DNA of 64,000 nt, taken from CAZAMB01 sp964501365 (GTDB taxonomy: Bacteria; Planctomycetota; Phycisphaerae; UBA1845). The notes below the pieces were generated by a model. That model was not told the origin of the DNA and did not search any database. It saw only the letters and a list, made by a program, of their open reading frames with translations. Each line of letters starts with the position of its first letter. Position 1 is the stretch's first letter. Made by a program: the position numbers and the translations under genes. This document shows positions 17,228-25,966 of this stretch, in pieces. The DNA lies in assembly GCA_964501365.1 (NCBI GenBank), contig CAZCST010000004.1, forward strand, positions 62,001 through 126,000, given 5' to 3'.

Positions 17228-17700
17228 GGCAACCCCTCCTGGATTGGATTCCGCGGTAGGCGGCGGCGTTGCTCGGCGGGTGGGGGGTTTAAGGGCGGGC
17301 AGTCGATTGGCGAGCCTTGCCAGCCCGCCACGCTGTCTATTTCCACCGATTGTCAGACGCTTTGTGCCCGTTTCGCTAAGTCGTCCCGTGATTCGCAACG
17401 CTCGTGGACGTCCACGACTATCCAGGGGCAACAATGGTCCAGTATACCCCCCGAACCCGGCTAATCCAAGGCCGAAACGACAATGTTCCGCTCGGATTCA
17501 GGGCGAGTGTGCCGGAATCCTTGCAGCTCACCTGCGAAATTGCAGAAAGTCCAAACGCCCAATAGCGGGTTTGTCGCCATTGCTGCGGGTGATCTATTCG
17601 GCCTAACCATTCGAGGAATCAAACATTGCTCATTTGGTCGACCTATTCTGGCGAGAGCACACGGTGCGATCGTGGTGTTTTACGTCTAGTGCTGATATTC
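17228..17700. other. Intergenic region between divergent genes
   Basis: About 470 bases separating the serine hydrolase (minus) and the DUF1080-like gene (plus), so both promoters should lie here. I see no confident promoter, RNA or gene. Confidence 0.5.
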
Positions 17701-18372
17701 ATGCGAATGTCTTGGAGTGTCTTGGTTGTCCTACTCACGGTCTGGACGAGCAGCCATGGCCAGGAAAGGCCCACCTCTCCCGACCTCACCAAAATTGCCA
17801 ACGGCAAGGGCTGGTCAGTGCATAACGCCACCGCCGAGGCCGCGGAGGTGGAAGGCAAGGCCGGTGTGCGGCTCAAGGCTAATGCCGATTCTGTCACCGG
17901 TGTGGCAGGCTTGGTCCTTGCCGATGCCGTAGAATTCACTGAGGGTGTCATCGAGATCGACTTGAAGGGAAAAAGCGTCCGACCGAGCTTCCTGGGCGTC
18001 GCGTTCAACGTGGCTGACGAAAAGTCCTTTGAGGCCGTTTATTTCCGCCCCTTTAACTTCAAGGCCAGTGGGGAATTCACGAGCCGGGCTGTCCAGTACA
18101 TCGCGTGGCCGCAGCACACGTGGGATGAGCTGCGTAAGAATCAGCCCGGCAAGTTCGAGGGCCCGGTCGGTTCGGTGCCCGATCCCGACAAGTGGTTCCA
18201 CGCACGAATCCAGATCGAGACGAAGCAGGTCCGCGTGTACGTCAACGAAGCGAAGGAGCCGTGCCTTGTCGTGAACCGATTAGCGCAAGATGTGAAAAGC
18301 CGCCCGGTGGGGCTGTTCGTGGACTCGGGGGATGGTCTGTACGCCGGTCTTAAGGTCACCAAGTCCAAGTAA
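17701..18372 (+). CDS. Secreted DUF1080-like concanavalin-fold protein
   Basis: The ATG at 17701 gives 223 residues with a signal peptide (MRMSWSVLVVLLTVWTSSHGQ). The mature region has the jelly-roll pattern of the 3-keto-disaccharide hydrolase/DUF1080 group (EGVIEIDLKGKSVRPSFLGVAF, YFRPFNF, DPDKWFHARIQIETKQVRVYVN, PVGLFVDSGDGLYAGLKV). Related planctomycete proteins are abundant and are thought to act on or bind carbohydrates, but many are annotated only by fold. It is a single-domain version with no obvious catalytic signature. A second ATG at 17707 is also possible. Confidence 0.7.
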   Translation: MRMSWSVLVVLLTVWTSSHGQERPTSPDLTKIANGKGWSVHNATAEAAEVEGKAGVRLKANADSVTGVAGLVLADAVEFTEGVIEIDLKGKSVRPSFLGVAFNVADEKSFEAVYFRPFNFKASGEFTSRAVQYIAWPQHTWDELRKNQPGKFEGPVGSVPDPDKWFHARIQIETKQVRVYVNEAKEPCLVVNRLAQDVKSRPVGLFVDSGDGLYAGLKVTKSK

Positions 18373-18694
18373 ATCTTCCATACCAACAATGCCTTCCAGG
18401 TCACTGGCACTAACCTGTAAGCAAGAAATGATGCCAGCCAGCGAGCAAGTAGACCGCTCCGGAGAGGCTCGGCAGCCGTTGAGAAACTCTAAGTGCCTGT
18501 TGGTATCGAGGACGTACAGTTCCTTGCGTTTGTTTAGTCTCAGGCTCGGCTGACTGGCAAGAGTCATTCAACCAGCTGGCAGTGTTATTTGGAAGGGTAT
18601 TCTCAACAAGACAATTCGAATTTTCTCATGGCCTGGTTATGATTCCAGGCGTGGGAAGTGACGCCAAGAAATCACTCAAGGAGCCTGCGAATCC
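18373..18694. other. Intergenic region, nothing recognised
   Basis: About 320 bases between two plus-strand secreted-protein genes. No terminator, RNA or gene could be supported. Confidence 0.4.
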
Positions 18695-21208
18695 ATGCGG
18701 AGGGTGAGGGCTCCACGTTTTGCCGCTTTACTAATCCTGATTGGATTTGCGCCGGCACTCAGTTGCTCGACACGTCATCGGATTTGGAGTCCGCCTGGCG
18801 TGGACCTTCCCGGTCTGATGAGCGACGGCAGTATCAAGCTGCCCAATCAATGGTCGCTGCGTCCCGCAGGATTTCAAATTGAACTCGGCGACTTTCCCGT
18901 AAGCATCATACTTCATTCCAGTGGGCGCTACGCTGCCATTTTGCATGCGGGTTACAGCGAACACGAGATTGTTGTTGTCGAACTCAAATCCAATTCTTTG
19001 ATTCCAAGAGTTGTTTCGCGCACCCCCGTCGATGTGGCATTTTATGGCATAGCGTTCAGTGCAGACGGACGAAACATTTTCGCCAGCGGTGGGACCCGCG
19101 AACGGATCGAGTGTTTTGACTTCAATGAAGGCCTGCTCTCGAATCACAAGAGCATTGCACTCACAACAACACCGGAAGAAGTCTGCGTGCCGGCAGGCAT
19201 AGTTCCCTCCGCAGATGGAAACACACTTCTTGTAGCCTGCAATCGTGGTCATAGCGTGGTTGCGGTGGACCTGAAATCGGGCGCCGCCAACGTAAAGGTC
19301 AGGATGCCTGACGAGAGCTATCCGTACGCTGCCGTGATTGATGAAGTGCGCGGTCGAGCATTTGTATCGCTTTGGGGAATGGCCGAAATCGCCGTCCTCA
19401 AGTGGCCGCTAACGCCTCAGGCCGGGCCTGTGGCATTCTGGAGCGTTCAGGAGCATCCCAACGAGATGATCTTGAGTCACGACGGCGGCACGTTGTATGT
19501 TGCGAATGCCAATCGGAATACGGTGAGTGTGTTGGACACCAGCTCCGGGAAGACCCTCGAAACCTTGTCGAGTGCCTTGTTCCCGGATGCACCGGACGGG
19601 AGCACGCCCAATTCCATCGCTCTGAGCCCCGACGAATCCACTTTGTACGTGGCCAACGCCACCAATAACAATCTCGCCGTTCTGGATGTCACCCGGCCCG
19701 GCGATAGCCATTCGTTGGGGTTTGTTCCCGTGGGTTGGTATCCGACAAGCGTGCGCGTGACTCCCGATGGGAGCCGCATAATCGTGGCAAACGGCAAGGG
19801 CGGCCGATCCAAGGCCAACCCGCATGGTCCCAGCCCCATGCGCCCAAAATCCAGCACCGATGAATACATTGCCCGCCTGTTTCATGGAACGCTCAGTGTC
19901 ATTGACGTGCCGGGAGATGACGCTGAACGACAAAGGCTCACGACTCAGGCGTATTCGTGCAGTCCCCTGCGTCGCGACCGTGCGCCGGTTCTTTTGCGGC
20001 CTGCGGGCAATCCGATTCCAGGGAAGGAAGGCGGCGTTTCGCCCATTCGATATGTGATCTATATCCTCAAGGAAAACCGCACGTACGACCAGGTCCTTGG
20101 TGATTTGTCCATCGGCAACGGCGATTCCTCGCTGTGTCTCTTTGGCGAAAATGTTACGCCGAATCAGCATGCTCTGGCCCGGGAATTCGTGCTCTTGGAT
20201 AATTTCTATGTCGAATCCGAGGTCAGCGCCGATGGCCATGAGTGGTCCACCGCGGCATACGCGACCGACTTCGTGGAGAAGTATTGGCCGCTAAACTACA
20301 GCGACCGCAGCTTCGGGCGGGTGCCATATCCTTCTGAAGGCAGTCATGGAATTGCCGCCCCGGCAGCAGGATACATCTGGGATCAGTGTGCGCGAGCCGG
20401 GATCAGCTATCGAAGCTATGGAGAGTTTGTCGAACGACAAAAGGACGGTTTGCTCCATGCAAAGGTTGCGGCTCTTGAAGGGCACATCGATCCAGAATAC
20501 GAACCGTACAATCTCGAATACTCAGACCTAAGCCGGGCCGAACGCTTCATCGCTGAACTAAGACGATTTGAGTCGATGGGTGAGATGCCCCGGCTCCAGA
20601 TTGTTCATCTGCCCAACAACCACACGTTTGGCACCAGACCCGGAAAGATCAGTCCGATCTCCATGGTGGCCCAGAACGACCTCGCCCTGGGCCAAATCGT
20701 CGAAGCCGTTAGTCAGTCCCGATTCTGGCCTCAAACAGCGATCTTTGTGGTGGAAGATGACGCGCAGAACGGAGCAGACCACGTCGATGCTCACCGCACC
20801 GTTGCGTTTGCGATTAGCCCCTACGCGCGTCGTGGCACAGTCGACAGCAGCCTCTATTCGACCACCAGCATGCTCCGCACAATGGAATTGATCCTGGGAC
20901 TTGGCCCGATGAGCCAGTTCGACGCGGCTGCACGTCCGATGTACGCATCATTTCAGAGGCGGGCTAATCTTCGGCCCTACCAATGCAAACCAGCACAGGT
21001 TGGCCTTGAGATGCGCAACGATTCCACCGCCTGGGGTGCTGACCTGAGCGAATCACTCGACTTATCGCGCGAAGATCGGGCCGATGACTTGCTCTTCAAC
21101 GAAATCATCTGGCGATCGGTCCGTGGGCCCGACAACCCCATGCCTGCGCCTGTTCGAGCCGCTTTCATCATGTCGAGTGACAAGCCAGATGACGATGACG
21201 ATGACTAA
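18695..21208 (+). CDS. YncE-type propeller / phosphoesterase fusion lipoprotein
   Basis: 837 residues with a lipobox (PALSC) at the end of the signal peptide. The N-terminal half (about 60-400) is a YVTN/YncE beta-propeller, with repeats like GGTLYVANANRNTVSVLD and ESTLYVANATNNNLAVLD. The C-terminal half carries a phosphoesterase domain of the phospholipase C/acid phosphatase family with the hallmark KENRTYDQ (about 455) and metal-site-like segments (SEVSADGHEWS, VEDDAQNGADHVDAHRT). Such two-domain proteins are known as bifunctional YncE/alkaline phosphatase family proteins. The substrate is unproven, probably a periplasmic or surface phosphodiester. The chain ends in a run of six Asp encoded by GAC/GAT repeats. 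Confidence 0.82.
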   Translation: MRRVRAPRFAALLILIGFAPALSCSTRHRIWSPPGVDLPGLMSDGSIKLPNQWSLRPAGFQIELGDFPVSIILHSSGRYAAILHAGYSEHEIVVVELKSNSLIPRVVSRTPVDVAFYGIAFSADGRNIFASGGTRERIECFDFNEGLLSNHKSIALTTTPEEVCVPAGIVPSADGNTLLVACNRGHSVVAVDLKSGAANVKVRMPDESYPYAAVIDEVRGRAFVSLWGMAEIAVLKWPLTPQAGPVAFWSVQEHPNEMILSHDGGTLYVANANRNTVSVLDTSSGKTLETLSSALFPDAPDGSTPNSIALSPDESTLYVANATNNNLAVLDVTRPGDSHSLGFVPVGWYPTSVRVTPDGSRIIVANGKGGRSKANPHGPSPMRPKSSTDEYIARLFHGTLSVIDVPGDDAERQRLTTQAYSCSPLRRDRAPVLLRPAGNPIPGKEGGVSPIRYVIYILKENRTYDQVLGDLSIGNGDSSLCLFGENVTPNQHALAREFVLLDNFYVESEVSADGHEWSTAAYATDFVEKYWPLNYSDRSFGRVPYPSEGSHGIAAPAAGYIWDQCARAGISYRSYGEFVERQKDGLLHAKVAALEGHIDPEYEPYNLEYSDLSRAERFIAELRRFESMGEMPRLQIVHLPNNHTFGTRPGKISPISMVAQNDLALGQIVEAVSQSRFWPQTAIFVVEDDAQNGADHVDAHRTVAFAISPYARRGTVDSSLYSTTSMLRTMELILGLGPMSQFDAAARPMYASFQRRANLRPYQCKPAQVGLEMRNDSTAWGADLSESLDLSREDRADDLLFNEIIWRSVRGPDNPMPAPVRAAFIMSSDKPDDDDDD

Positions 21209-21244
21209 GCTGCTCCATCGGCCCCCGCCAATGACTTAAGAGCT

Positions 21245-21326
21245 AGAATGGCCGTCGGTGTTGGCGGTCCTTGTTTGTTGTTCACAGCGATCGAAAAACG
21301 CTAGGGAGCGATTGGGACGGCGAGCA
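21245..21326 (+). repeat. tRNA-fMet 3'-flank repeat, diverged copy C
   Basis: Both terminator arms are recognisable (GGCCGTC...GGCGGTCC), followed by TTGTTGTTCACAGCG and AGGGAGCG. It is shorter than A and B by internal loss. It may now serve as terminator of the phosphoesterase gene. Confidence 0.6.
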
Positions 21327-21396
21327 CAACAAGATGAAAGTTTCGAGGATTCAGCCAGTGCCTGTAGTTGCTATTCGCGGTCAGAATAGTGCTCTC

Positions 21397-21420
21397 ATGG
21401 CACAAAGCTCTGAAGGGCCG
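21397..21420 (+). repeat. Fragment matching bases just downstream of tRNA-fMet
   Basis: ATGGCACAAAGCTC.GAAGGG.CCG resembles 12549-12572 (ATGGCACAAGGCTCGAAAGGACCG) with a few substitutions and small indels. It lies about 70 bases after copy C; otherwise the gap 21209-21546 has no gene. Confidence 0.45.
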
Positions 21421-21546
21421 TAATTTGTGAGTGTTGCGCATACTTGGTGAGTTGGCGGCGCGAGTTGTGACCTCGCTTCGACAACGAGCTCTACCACCAG
21501 AAGGTGTTGCTTGAGTGTTTCGAATTCCTCCACCGGCATAAGTCGC

Positions 21547-21930
21547 ATGACCTGGCATTTTGTCGTCGATGTGCTGCTCGCGCTTGCAGCTCTGGTGCTT
21601 ACATGGACGTCGGCAGCCCTGCAGTTCGTCTTTCCAGCGCCCACACGTGCCGACGGCTGGCGGCTCTGGGGCTTGAGCTACGACGCCTGGTCGAATCTTC
21701 GGTTTGCCTGTCTTTGTGTTTTCCTTTTGATTGCACTCTTGCATGTCATGTTGCAATGGAATTGGGTGTGCAATTACATCGCTGGCCGCGTGGCCCGGTT
21801 CCGCGGAGAGAAAGTCGTCGTTCCCAAGGCAATCCGCACCATCTACGGAGTTGCGACGCTCATCATGATTCTGAGCGTCCTTGGCGTCTTGCTCGCGGTG
21901 GCCGAAATCATGGTTCAGCCGCCAAGGTGA
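21547..21930 (+). CDS. Small membrane protein, DUF4405/cytochrome b561-like topology
   Basis: From ATG 21547 the product is 127 residues; a TTG at 21511 would add 12. Three hydrophobic helices are visible (FVVDVLLALAALVLTW, FACLCVFLLIALLHVMLQW, TLIMILSVLGVLLAVAEIM). His residues at helix ends (the one in LLHVMLQW) recall haem-binding DUF4405 proteins that often sit near respiratory genes. Its 3' end overlaps the convergent TauE/SafE gene by 23 bases. A link to the cbb3 operon is inferred from position and topology only. Confidence 0.6.
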   Translation: MTWHFVVDVLLALAALVLTWTSAALQFVFPAPTRADGWRLWGLSYDAWSNLRFACLCVFLLIALLHVMLQWNWVCNYIAGRVARFRGEKVVVPKAIRTIYGVATLIMILSVLGVLLAVAEIMVQPPR

Positions 21931-22642
21931 TCGGTGGGGCCGGATTCACGGCATGTCCAGCATGCACTCCGCAGCACGATTCAACCGACCCGGAAGTCCA
22001 GGCGCGTCTGATCGACATGCTCCCCGCGAGAATCACAAAACAGGCAGCGATCCGATAGACATGCCCGCGAGCAGCATGGCTTAATAGTGTGCTGCCGCAC
22101 CCGAAGGCAGTCATGGCAGGAAGTGTACCCAGTCCAAAAAAAAGCATGATCAGCATGCCGTGAAGCGGGCTGCCTGAGGCCACGGCAAGGGCCAGAAATG
22201 CCAACACCAGACCGCACGGCAGGAAGCCGTTTGCAATTCCTACGAGGAAAACGCCGCCACGGCCTGGACCGTTCAGGAACTGTCGAAATACCGGCGCGGC
22301 CGCGGAACCGATCTTCGTCAACCATCGCCAACGCAAACCAAAGCCGGTGAGCGTTGCTGCTCCAATGACGATCATGAGTAGCCCGGCGCCGATGGAAAAA
22401 GTCCGCTGCACATCGACAAGTATGGTCCCCAGCCTTCCCAATTGGAGACCCGCATATCCACCCATCCCTCCCATAAACATATAGGTGAACACTCGACCCA
22501 AACCGTATGTCAACTGGCGCGCGATGGCTTGAGGCATGGGGCGGTGCGACGCCCCGATCATCGCCGCAAAACCGCCGCACATTCCAATGCAATGTGCAGA
22601 TCCGAGGAGACCGCCGGCGAACATGGCCAGTAATTCGATCAT
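21908..22642 (-). CDS. Sulfite exporter TauE/SafE (UreH/DsbD-like) membrane protein
   Basis: 244 residues with about six transmembrane helices. Diagnostic motifs are GSAHCIGMCGGF near the N-terminus and NGFLPCGLVLAFLALA in the second half, both with conserved Cys as in the UreH-like proteins that follow copper-ATPase genes in cbb3 clusters. It probably handles copper or redox steps in oxidase maturation, an inference from context. Its start overlaps the ATPase stop by four bases (ATGA), so the two are co-translated. The last residues are Cys/His-containing (ESCCGVHAGH). Confidence 0.8.
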   Translation of the reverse strand: MIELLAMFAGGLLGSAHCIGMCGGFAAMIGASHRPMPQAIARQLTYGLGRVFTYMFMGGMGGYAGLQLGRLGTILVDVQRTFSIGAGLLMIVIGAATLTGFGLRWRWLTKIGSAAAPVFRQFLNGPGRGGVFLVGIANGFLPCGLVLAFLALAVASGSPLHGMLIMLFFGLGTLPAMTAFGCGSTLLSHAARGHVYRIAACFVILAGSMSIRRAWTSGSVESCCGVHAGHAVNPAPPITLAAEP

Positions 22643-24711
22643 TTGGACCCACTCGACAGCACGGTATTCCGCAGCCGAAGTGAATTTCCAACGACGAGCA
22701 GACTACTGACGACCATCGCGGCGGCGGCAAAGGCCGGACTCAGTTTTCCCGACATCGCCAGTGGAATGCCGATCGCGTTATAACTGAAGGCCCAAAACAG
22801 GTTCGTGCGCATGGTTTTGGTAGCCTGCCGGGCCAGCGCAAGAGCCCAGGGAACGGCGCGGAGGTCGTTGCCAAGAAGGCAGACGTCCGCCGCTTCGCGA
22901 GTGATGTCAGCCCCGCATCCCAGTGCAATTCCTACGTCGGCCGCAGCAAGGGCCGGAGTATCATTGAGTCCGTCCCCGACCATCGCCACCGGACCGAAGC
23001 GCTTACGCATAGCCTCGATTTCACGGAGCTTGTCCACCGGGGTCAGCTCGGCCCGCGTTTCTACTTCCAACTCCGAAGCGACTTGCGCCGCCCTCCGTGC
23101 ATGATCTCCTGTCAGCACCTGCGTGGCGCAATTCAATGAGGCGAGGTCGCGCAGGGCATCCCTGGCTTGCGGGCGGAGGCTCTCCCTCAGTCTGTAAATC
23201 CCAGCACAGGAGCCGTCGTACCCAATAAAGGCCAGTAACCCATTCCAGTCCTGGGTGGTCTGCGTCGGCAATGTGGCGTCGACAAACGACGATCTGCCAA
23301 GCCGGAATTCGCGGCCCTCCACCATGGCCGTCACTCCCAAGCCGGGGACAACACGGGCATGGCAGATTTCGGCGGCGGCGATTCCGTGATCATGGGCATA
23401 GCGCTTGATGCCTCTGGAAATGGCGTGCAAAGAGGTGGCGGCCAATGCACTGGATGCCGACAGCAAGGCGTCCTTTGAAAATCCGTTGGGATTGACAAGC
23501 TCAAACGATTCAACTGTCGGCTCCCCATCGGTCAATGTTCCCGTTTTGTCGAAGGCCATGCCTTTCACCTTGGCCAGCGCCTCGACGGCGGCCGCACTTC
23601 GAAAAAGCACGCGGTTTGCGGCAGCGCGATCAAGAGCAACCCAGACGGCCAACGGCGTCGCGATTCCCAGGGCACAGGGACAGGAAATCAACAATACGGT
23701 CAGGCCGGTCATGATTGCGGCCTCTGCGCCATCGGAACGAAACGAAATCAACGCGGACCCGGCTGCGAGCACAACGACCGTGGGCATGAACCAGCGCACC
23801 ACGCGGTCCGCCATCAGTTCAATCCGGCATTTCCCGCGTCTGGCCGACTCCATTGCTGCGATCATCCGACCCACGGTCGATTCGGCTCCGACGGCGCTGA
23901 CCTGCACCGCCATGTGACCATCAAGATTCAAGCAGCCCGCCTGAACCGTATCGCCGACCACTTTATGAACGGCAACGCTCTCCCCGGTTACGATGCTCTC
24001 ATCGACGTTCGCCTCGCCGCGAAGGATCGTGCCATCGACGGGAAACTGTGCGCCCGCCCGTACGAGCACCACGTCATTCACACGAACATCGCTGCGCGCA
24101 ATCTGCACCGCGACGCCGTCTCGTTCTACCTCTACCAGATCGGGCAGGAGCGATTCCAGTCGGCGCAGCGAATCGGCGGCTTTGTTCTTCCCAGTTGCTT
24201 CGAGATAGCGGCCCACAGTTACCAGGACGAGAATCACGCAAGCCGTCTCATAGTAAACGCGGCCAGAGTCTGCAAGGGTTGCAATGTACGAGTAGGCAAT
24301 CGCCGCAACCACGCCAAGGATGATCAGCAAATCGCTGGTGATGACACCCTGGCGGATTTGTACCACTGAGTTGGTGAGAATCGGCAGTCCCAGAAGTATG
24401 AAGACGATTGACGTTGCCAACAAACACGTATAGCGGAGTACTCCTGGCAGGTGGGCAAGGACTCCGCCAAGTTCGCGTGAATCGGCATATACATCCATTC
24501 CGTACAGAGGCAGGCTGAAAACCATGACGGCCATCGTCAGAGCGATCGCGCCGCCCAGCCGCGCAAGCATCCAGGCCGCGTGTCCTTCCTCTCCATGCGC
24601 CGAAGTGATCTCCGAAGCGATCCGGCAGCCAAAGCAGCAAAAGACAGGTTGGTCACCGATGTCGCCTCGGACGCGAGCCGGCAAGGGGAGGTGGCAATAG
24701 GCGCAAGCCAT
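22639..24711 (-). CDS. ccoI: Copper-translocating P-type ATPase for cbb3 oxidase (CcoI/FixI type)
   Basis: I take the ATG at 24711 (690 residues); the frame can extend to 24783. Instead of an HMA domain the N-terminus has a treble-clef-like CAYC...FCCFGC metal site. P1B-ATPase motifs follow: TGES (IVTGESVAV), the membrane CPC (SCPCALG), phosphorylation DKTGT and GDGLND. The nucleotide-domain HP motif reads SLHAIS, so its Pro is replaced by Ala. Membership of the oxidase operon supports copper export for CuB assembly. No CcoS is seen. Confidence 0.87.
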   Translation of the reverse strand: MACAYCHLPLPARVRGDIGDQPVFCCFGCRIASEITSAHGEEGHAAWMLARLGGAIALTMAVMVFSLPLYGMDVYADSRELGGVLAHLPGVLRYTCLLATSIVFILLGLPILTNSVVQIRQGVITSDLLIILGVVAAIAYSYIATLADSGRVYYETACVILVLVTVGRYLEATGKNKAADSLRRLESLLPDLVEVERDGVAVQIARSDVRVNDVVLVRAGAQFPVDGTILRGEANVDESIVTGESVAVHKVVGDTVQAGCLNLDGHMAVQVSAVGAESTVGRMIAAMESARRGKCRIELMADRVVRWFMPTVVVLAAGSALISFRSDGAEAAIMTGLTVLLISCPCALGIATPLAVWVALDRAAANRVLFRSAAAVEALAKVKGMAFDKTGTLTDGEPTVESFELVNPNGFSKDALLSASSALAATSLHAISRGIKRYAHDHGIAAAEICHARVVPGLGVTAMVEGREFRLGRSSFVDATLPTQTTQDWNGLLAFIGYDGSCAGIYRLRESLRPQARDALRDLASLNCATQVLTGDHARRAAQVASELEVETRAELTPVDKLREIEAMRKRFGPVAMVGDGLNDTPALAAADVGIALGCGADITREAADVCLLGNDLRAVPWALALARQATKTMRTNLFWAFSYNAIGIPLAMSGKLSPAFAAAAMVVSSLLVVGNSLRLRNTVLSSGSK

Positions 24712-24751
24712 CGGCGACACGGCCGATTGACCCTGCCTAACGCCCGCAGAG

Positions 24752-24916
24752 CTAGAAGAAGTTCTTGGCTGCGGGAATTGCATACTTGATGATATACCAG
24801 ATGAGCCCGACCCAGAATCCCAGCCACATCAGCCGGACATACCAGGGAATGTAATGCGTCTGATAGGTATGGTATTTGGAATCCGGCTCTGGAATTTCTG
24901 TGTGATGTTGATTCAT
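24752..24916 (-). CDS. 54-residue single-span membrane protein in the cbb3 operon
   Basis: This frame is short but well placed. It starts at ATG 24916, ten bases after the 111-residue gene ends at 24927, and stops at 24752. It encodes a polar Tyr/His-rich N-terminus (MNQHHTEIPEPDSKYHTY) followed by one hydrophobic helix (LMWLGFWVGLIWYIIKY). Size and topology fit a CcoQ-like or other small oxidase subunit, though sequence identity with CcoQ is not evident to me. Its 3' end would overlap the longer ATPase start, another reason to prefer 24711 for that gene. Confidence 0.6.
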   Translation of the reverse strand: MNQHHTEIPEPDSKYHTYQTHYIPWYVRLMWLGFWVGLIWYIIKYAIPAAKNFF

Positions 24917-24926
24917 CCTAATCGTC

Positions 24927-25262
24927 CTACTTGGTTACGGCATGCTCAAGGCGATCCTCTGTTTCCAACATCGTGAACTTCGGTCGTTCCACGTCGTGGA
25001 ACATTCCTTGAAAGGCGGCCCAGAGCAGTAGACAGAGAAATCCGGCAGATACAGTGAGATAGAGTACCAGGGGGAGAATGGCAAAGCCGCCATGTTCATC
25101 GCCGCGTGATGTACGATAGAATTCCACAAGCTTGGTCGTGAATCCGGTGCCGGCCGGAACCAGGATGACTACGGCAAGGCATAGGACGATCCAGTTGTGG
25201 CGACGTTTGCCCTTCTGCGCGTCAAGCGGAACTGGGCCAGCGGGCTGCTTAAGATCCTGCAT
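24927..25262 (-). CDS. Two-span membrane protein in the cbb3 operon
   Basis: 111 residues. Helices lie near 25-45 (WIVLCLAVVILVPAGTGF) and 63-85 (ILPLVLYLTVSAGFLCLLLWAAF), joined by a short acidic loop with DEHGG. The start at 25262 lies 14 bases inside the end of ccoO, so translation is coupled. I do not recognise the family. The position between ccoO and ccoI, where CcoQ/CcoP/FixH usually occur, suggests an accessory subunit or assembly factor. Confidence 0.7.
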   Translation of the reverse strand: MQDLKQPAGPVPLDAQKGKRRHNWIVLCLAVVILVPAGTGFTTKLVEFYRTSRGDEHGGFAILPLVLYLTVSAGFLCLLLWAAFQGMFHDVERPKFTMLETEDRLEHAVTK

Positions 25263-25944
25263 GAGTTTCTACCTTCCCGGAGATTGCGGTTGCTGAGCTC
25301 TTTTGCGGAGGAGCTCCTCCGGGTCCCTCCCCATGATAGTAGGGATATTGTTCGAGCCAGCTCCCCAGCCATTGTACATAGGTAACGATTGCGATACCGC
25401 GTCGATTGGGGTACCCCTGTGCGTCGAAAAACCATGGATACTCCGGCATCACCGACGTCGGCACGACGTTTGTGGGCTTGTAAAAGTGCGCCAAATGCCA
25501 GTCATTGCTTTTCCGGCCAGCCTCCCGGGAGAGGTCGGGGCCAACCCTGCGTGTGCCGAAAAGTACCGGCCGCTGCAGTTCATTCTGGTATTCGCTGGCC
25601 CGCGAAACCGGTCCCCACCGTGAGTCTTCGTTGGACACCGGGCGAACTTGTTGACTATGGCAATGCCAGCACGCCTCCCCGACATAGACCTCACGTCCCA
25701 GCCGCAGCGCGTCAACGTAGTTCGCTTTGGTCGCACCTCCCGGAAAATGCCGCTCGAACTGTTCGGGGAAGCGTTCGGCCAGCTCCACAAACTCATGGGG
25801 CATGCCGCGATCGGCCAATTGCTCGACGGTCAGCTCCGGTTCATCCATGTAGATCATCCAGGGCAGCAGCCCCATGATCAGAAATGCGATGGCAAAGAAC
25901 AACAGCCCCGCGATCAGGAACACACCAGATTTTGTTTCAAACAT
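25249..25944 (-). CDS. ccoO: cbb3-type cytochrome c oxidase, monohaem subunit II
   Basis: 231 residues with an N-terminal membrane anchor (about 8-30) and one c-haem site CWHCH (Cys92, Cys95, His96) followed by SQQVRPV, a CcoO signature. A later Met in VVPTSVMPEYPWF is the probable sixth ligand. It passes electrons to CcoN in the inner membrane, with the haem domain in the periplasm. It is downstream of ccoN by 22 bases and overlaps the next gene by 14. The C-terminal tail is Gly/Pro-rich. Confidence 0.92.
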   Translation of the reverse strand: MFETKSGVFLIAGLLFFAIAFLIMGLLPWMIYMDEPELTVEQLADRGMPHEFVELAERFPEQFERHFPGGATKANYVDALRLGREVYVGEACWHCHSQQVRPVSNEDSRWGPVSRASEYQNELQRPVLFGTRRVGPDLSREAGRKSNDWHLAHFYKPTNVVPTSVMPEYPWFFDAQGYPNRRGIAIVTYVQWLGSWLEQYPYYHGEGPGGAPPQKSSATAISGKVETHAGS

Positions 25945-25966
25945 GACTCGGTGCTCGACCTTCGTT

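Noticed and set aside
15356..17464. 702-codon plus-strand frame
   Set aside because: Antisense of the serine hydrolase, whose SxxK and YxN motifs and signal peptide are clear.
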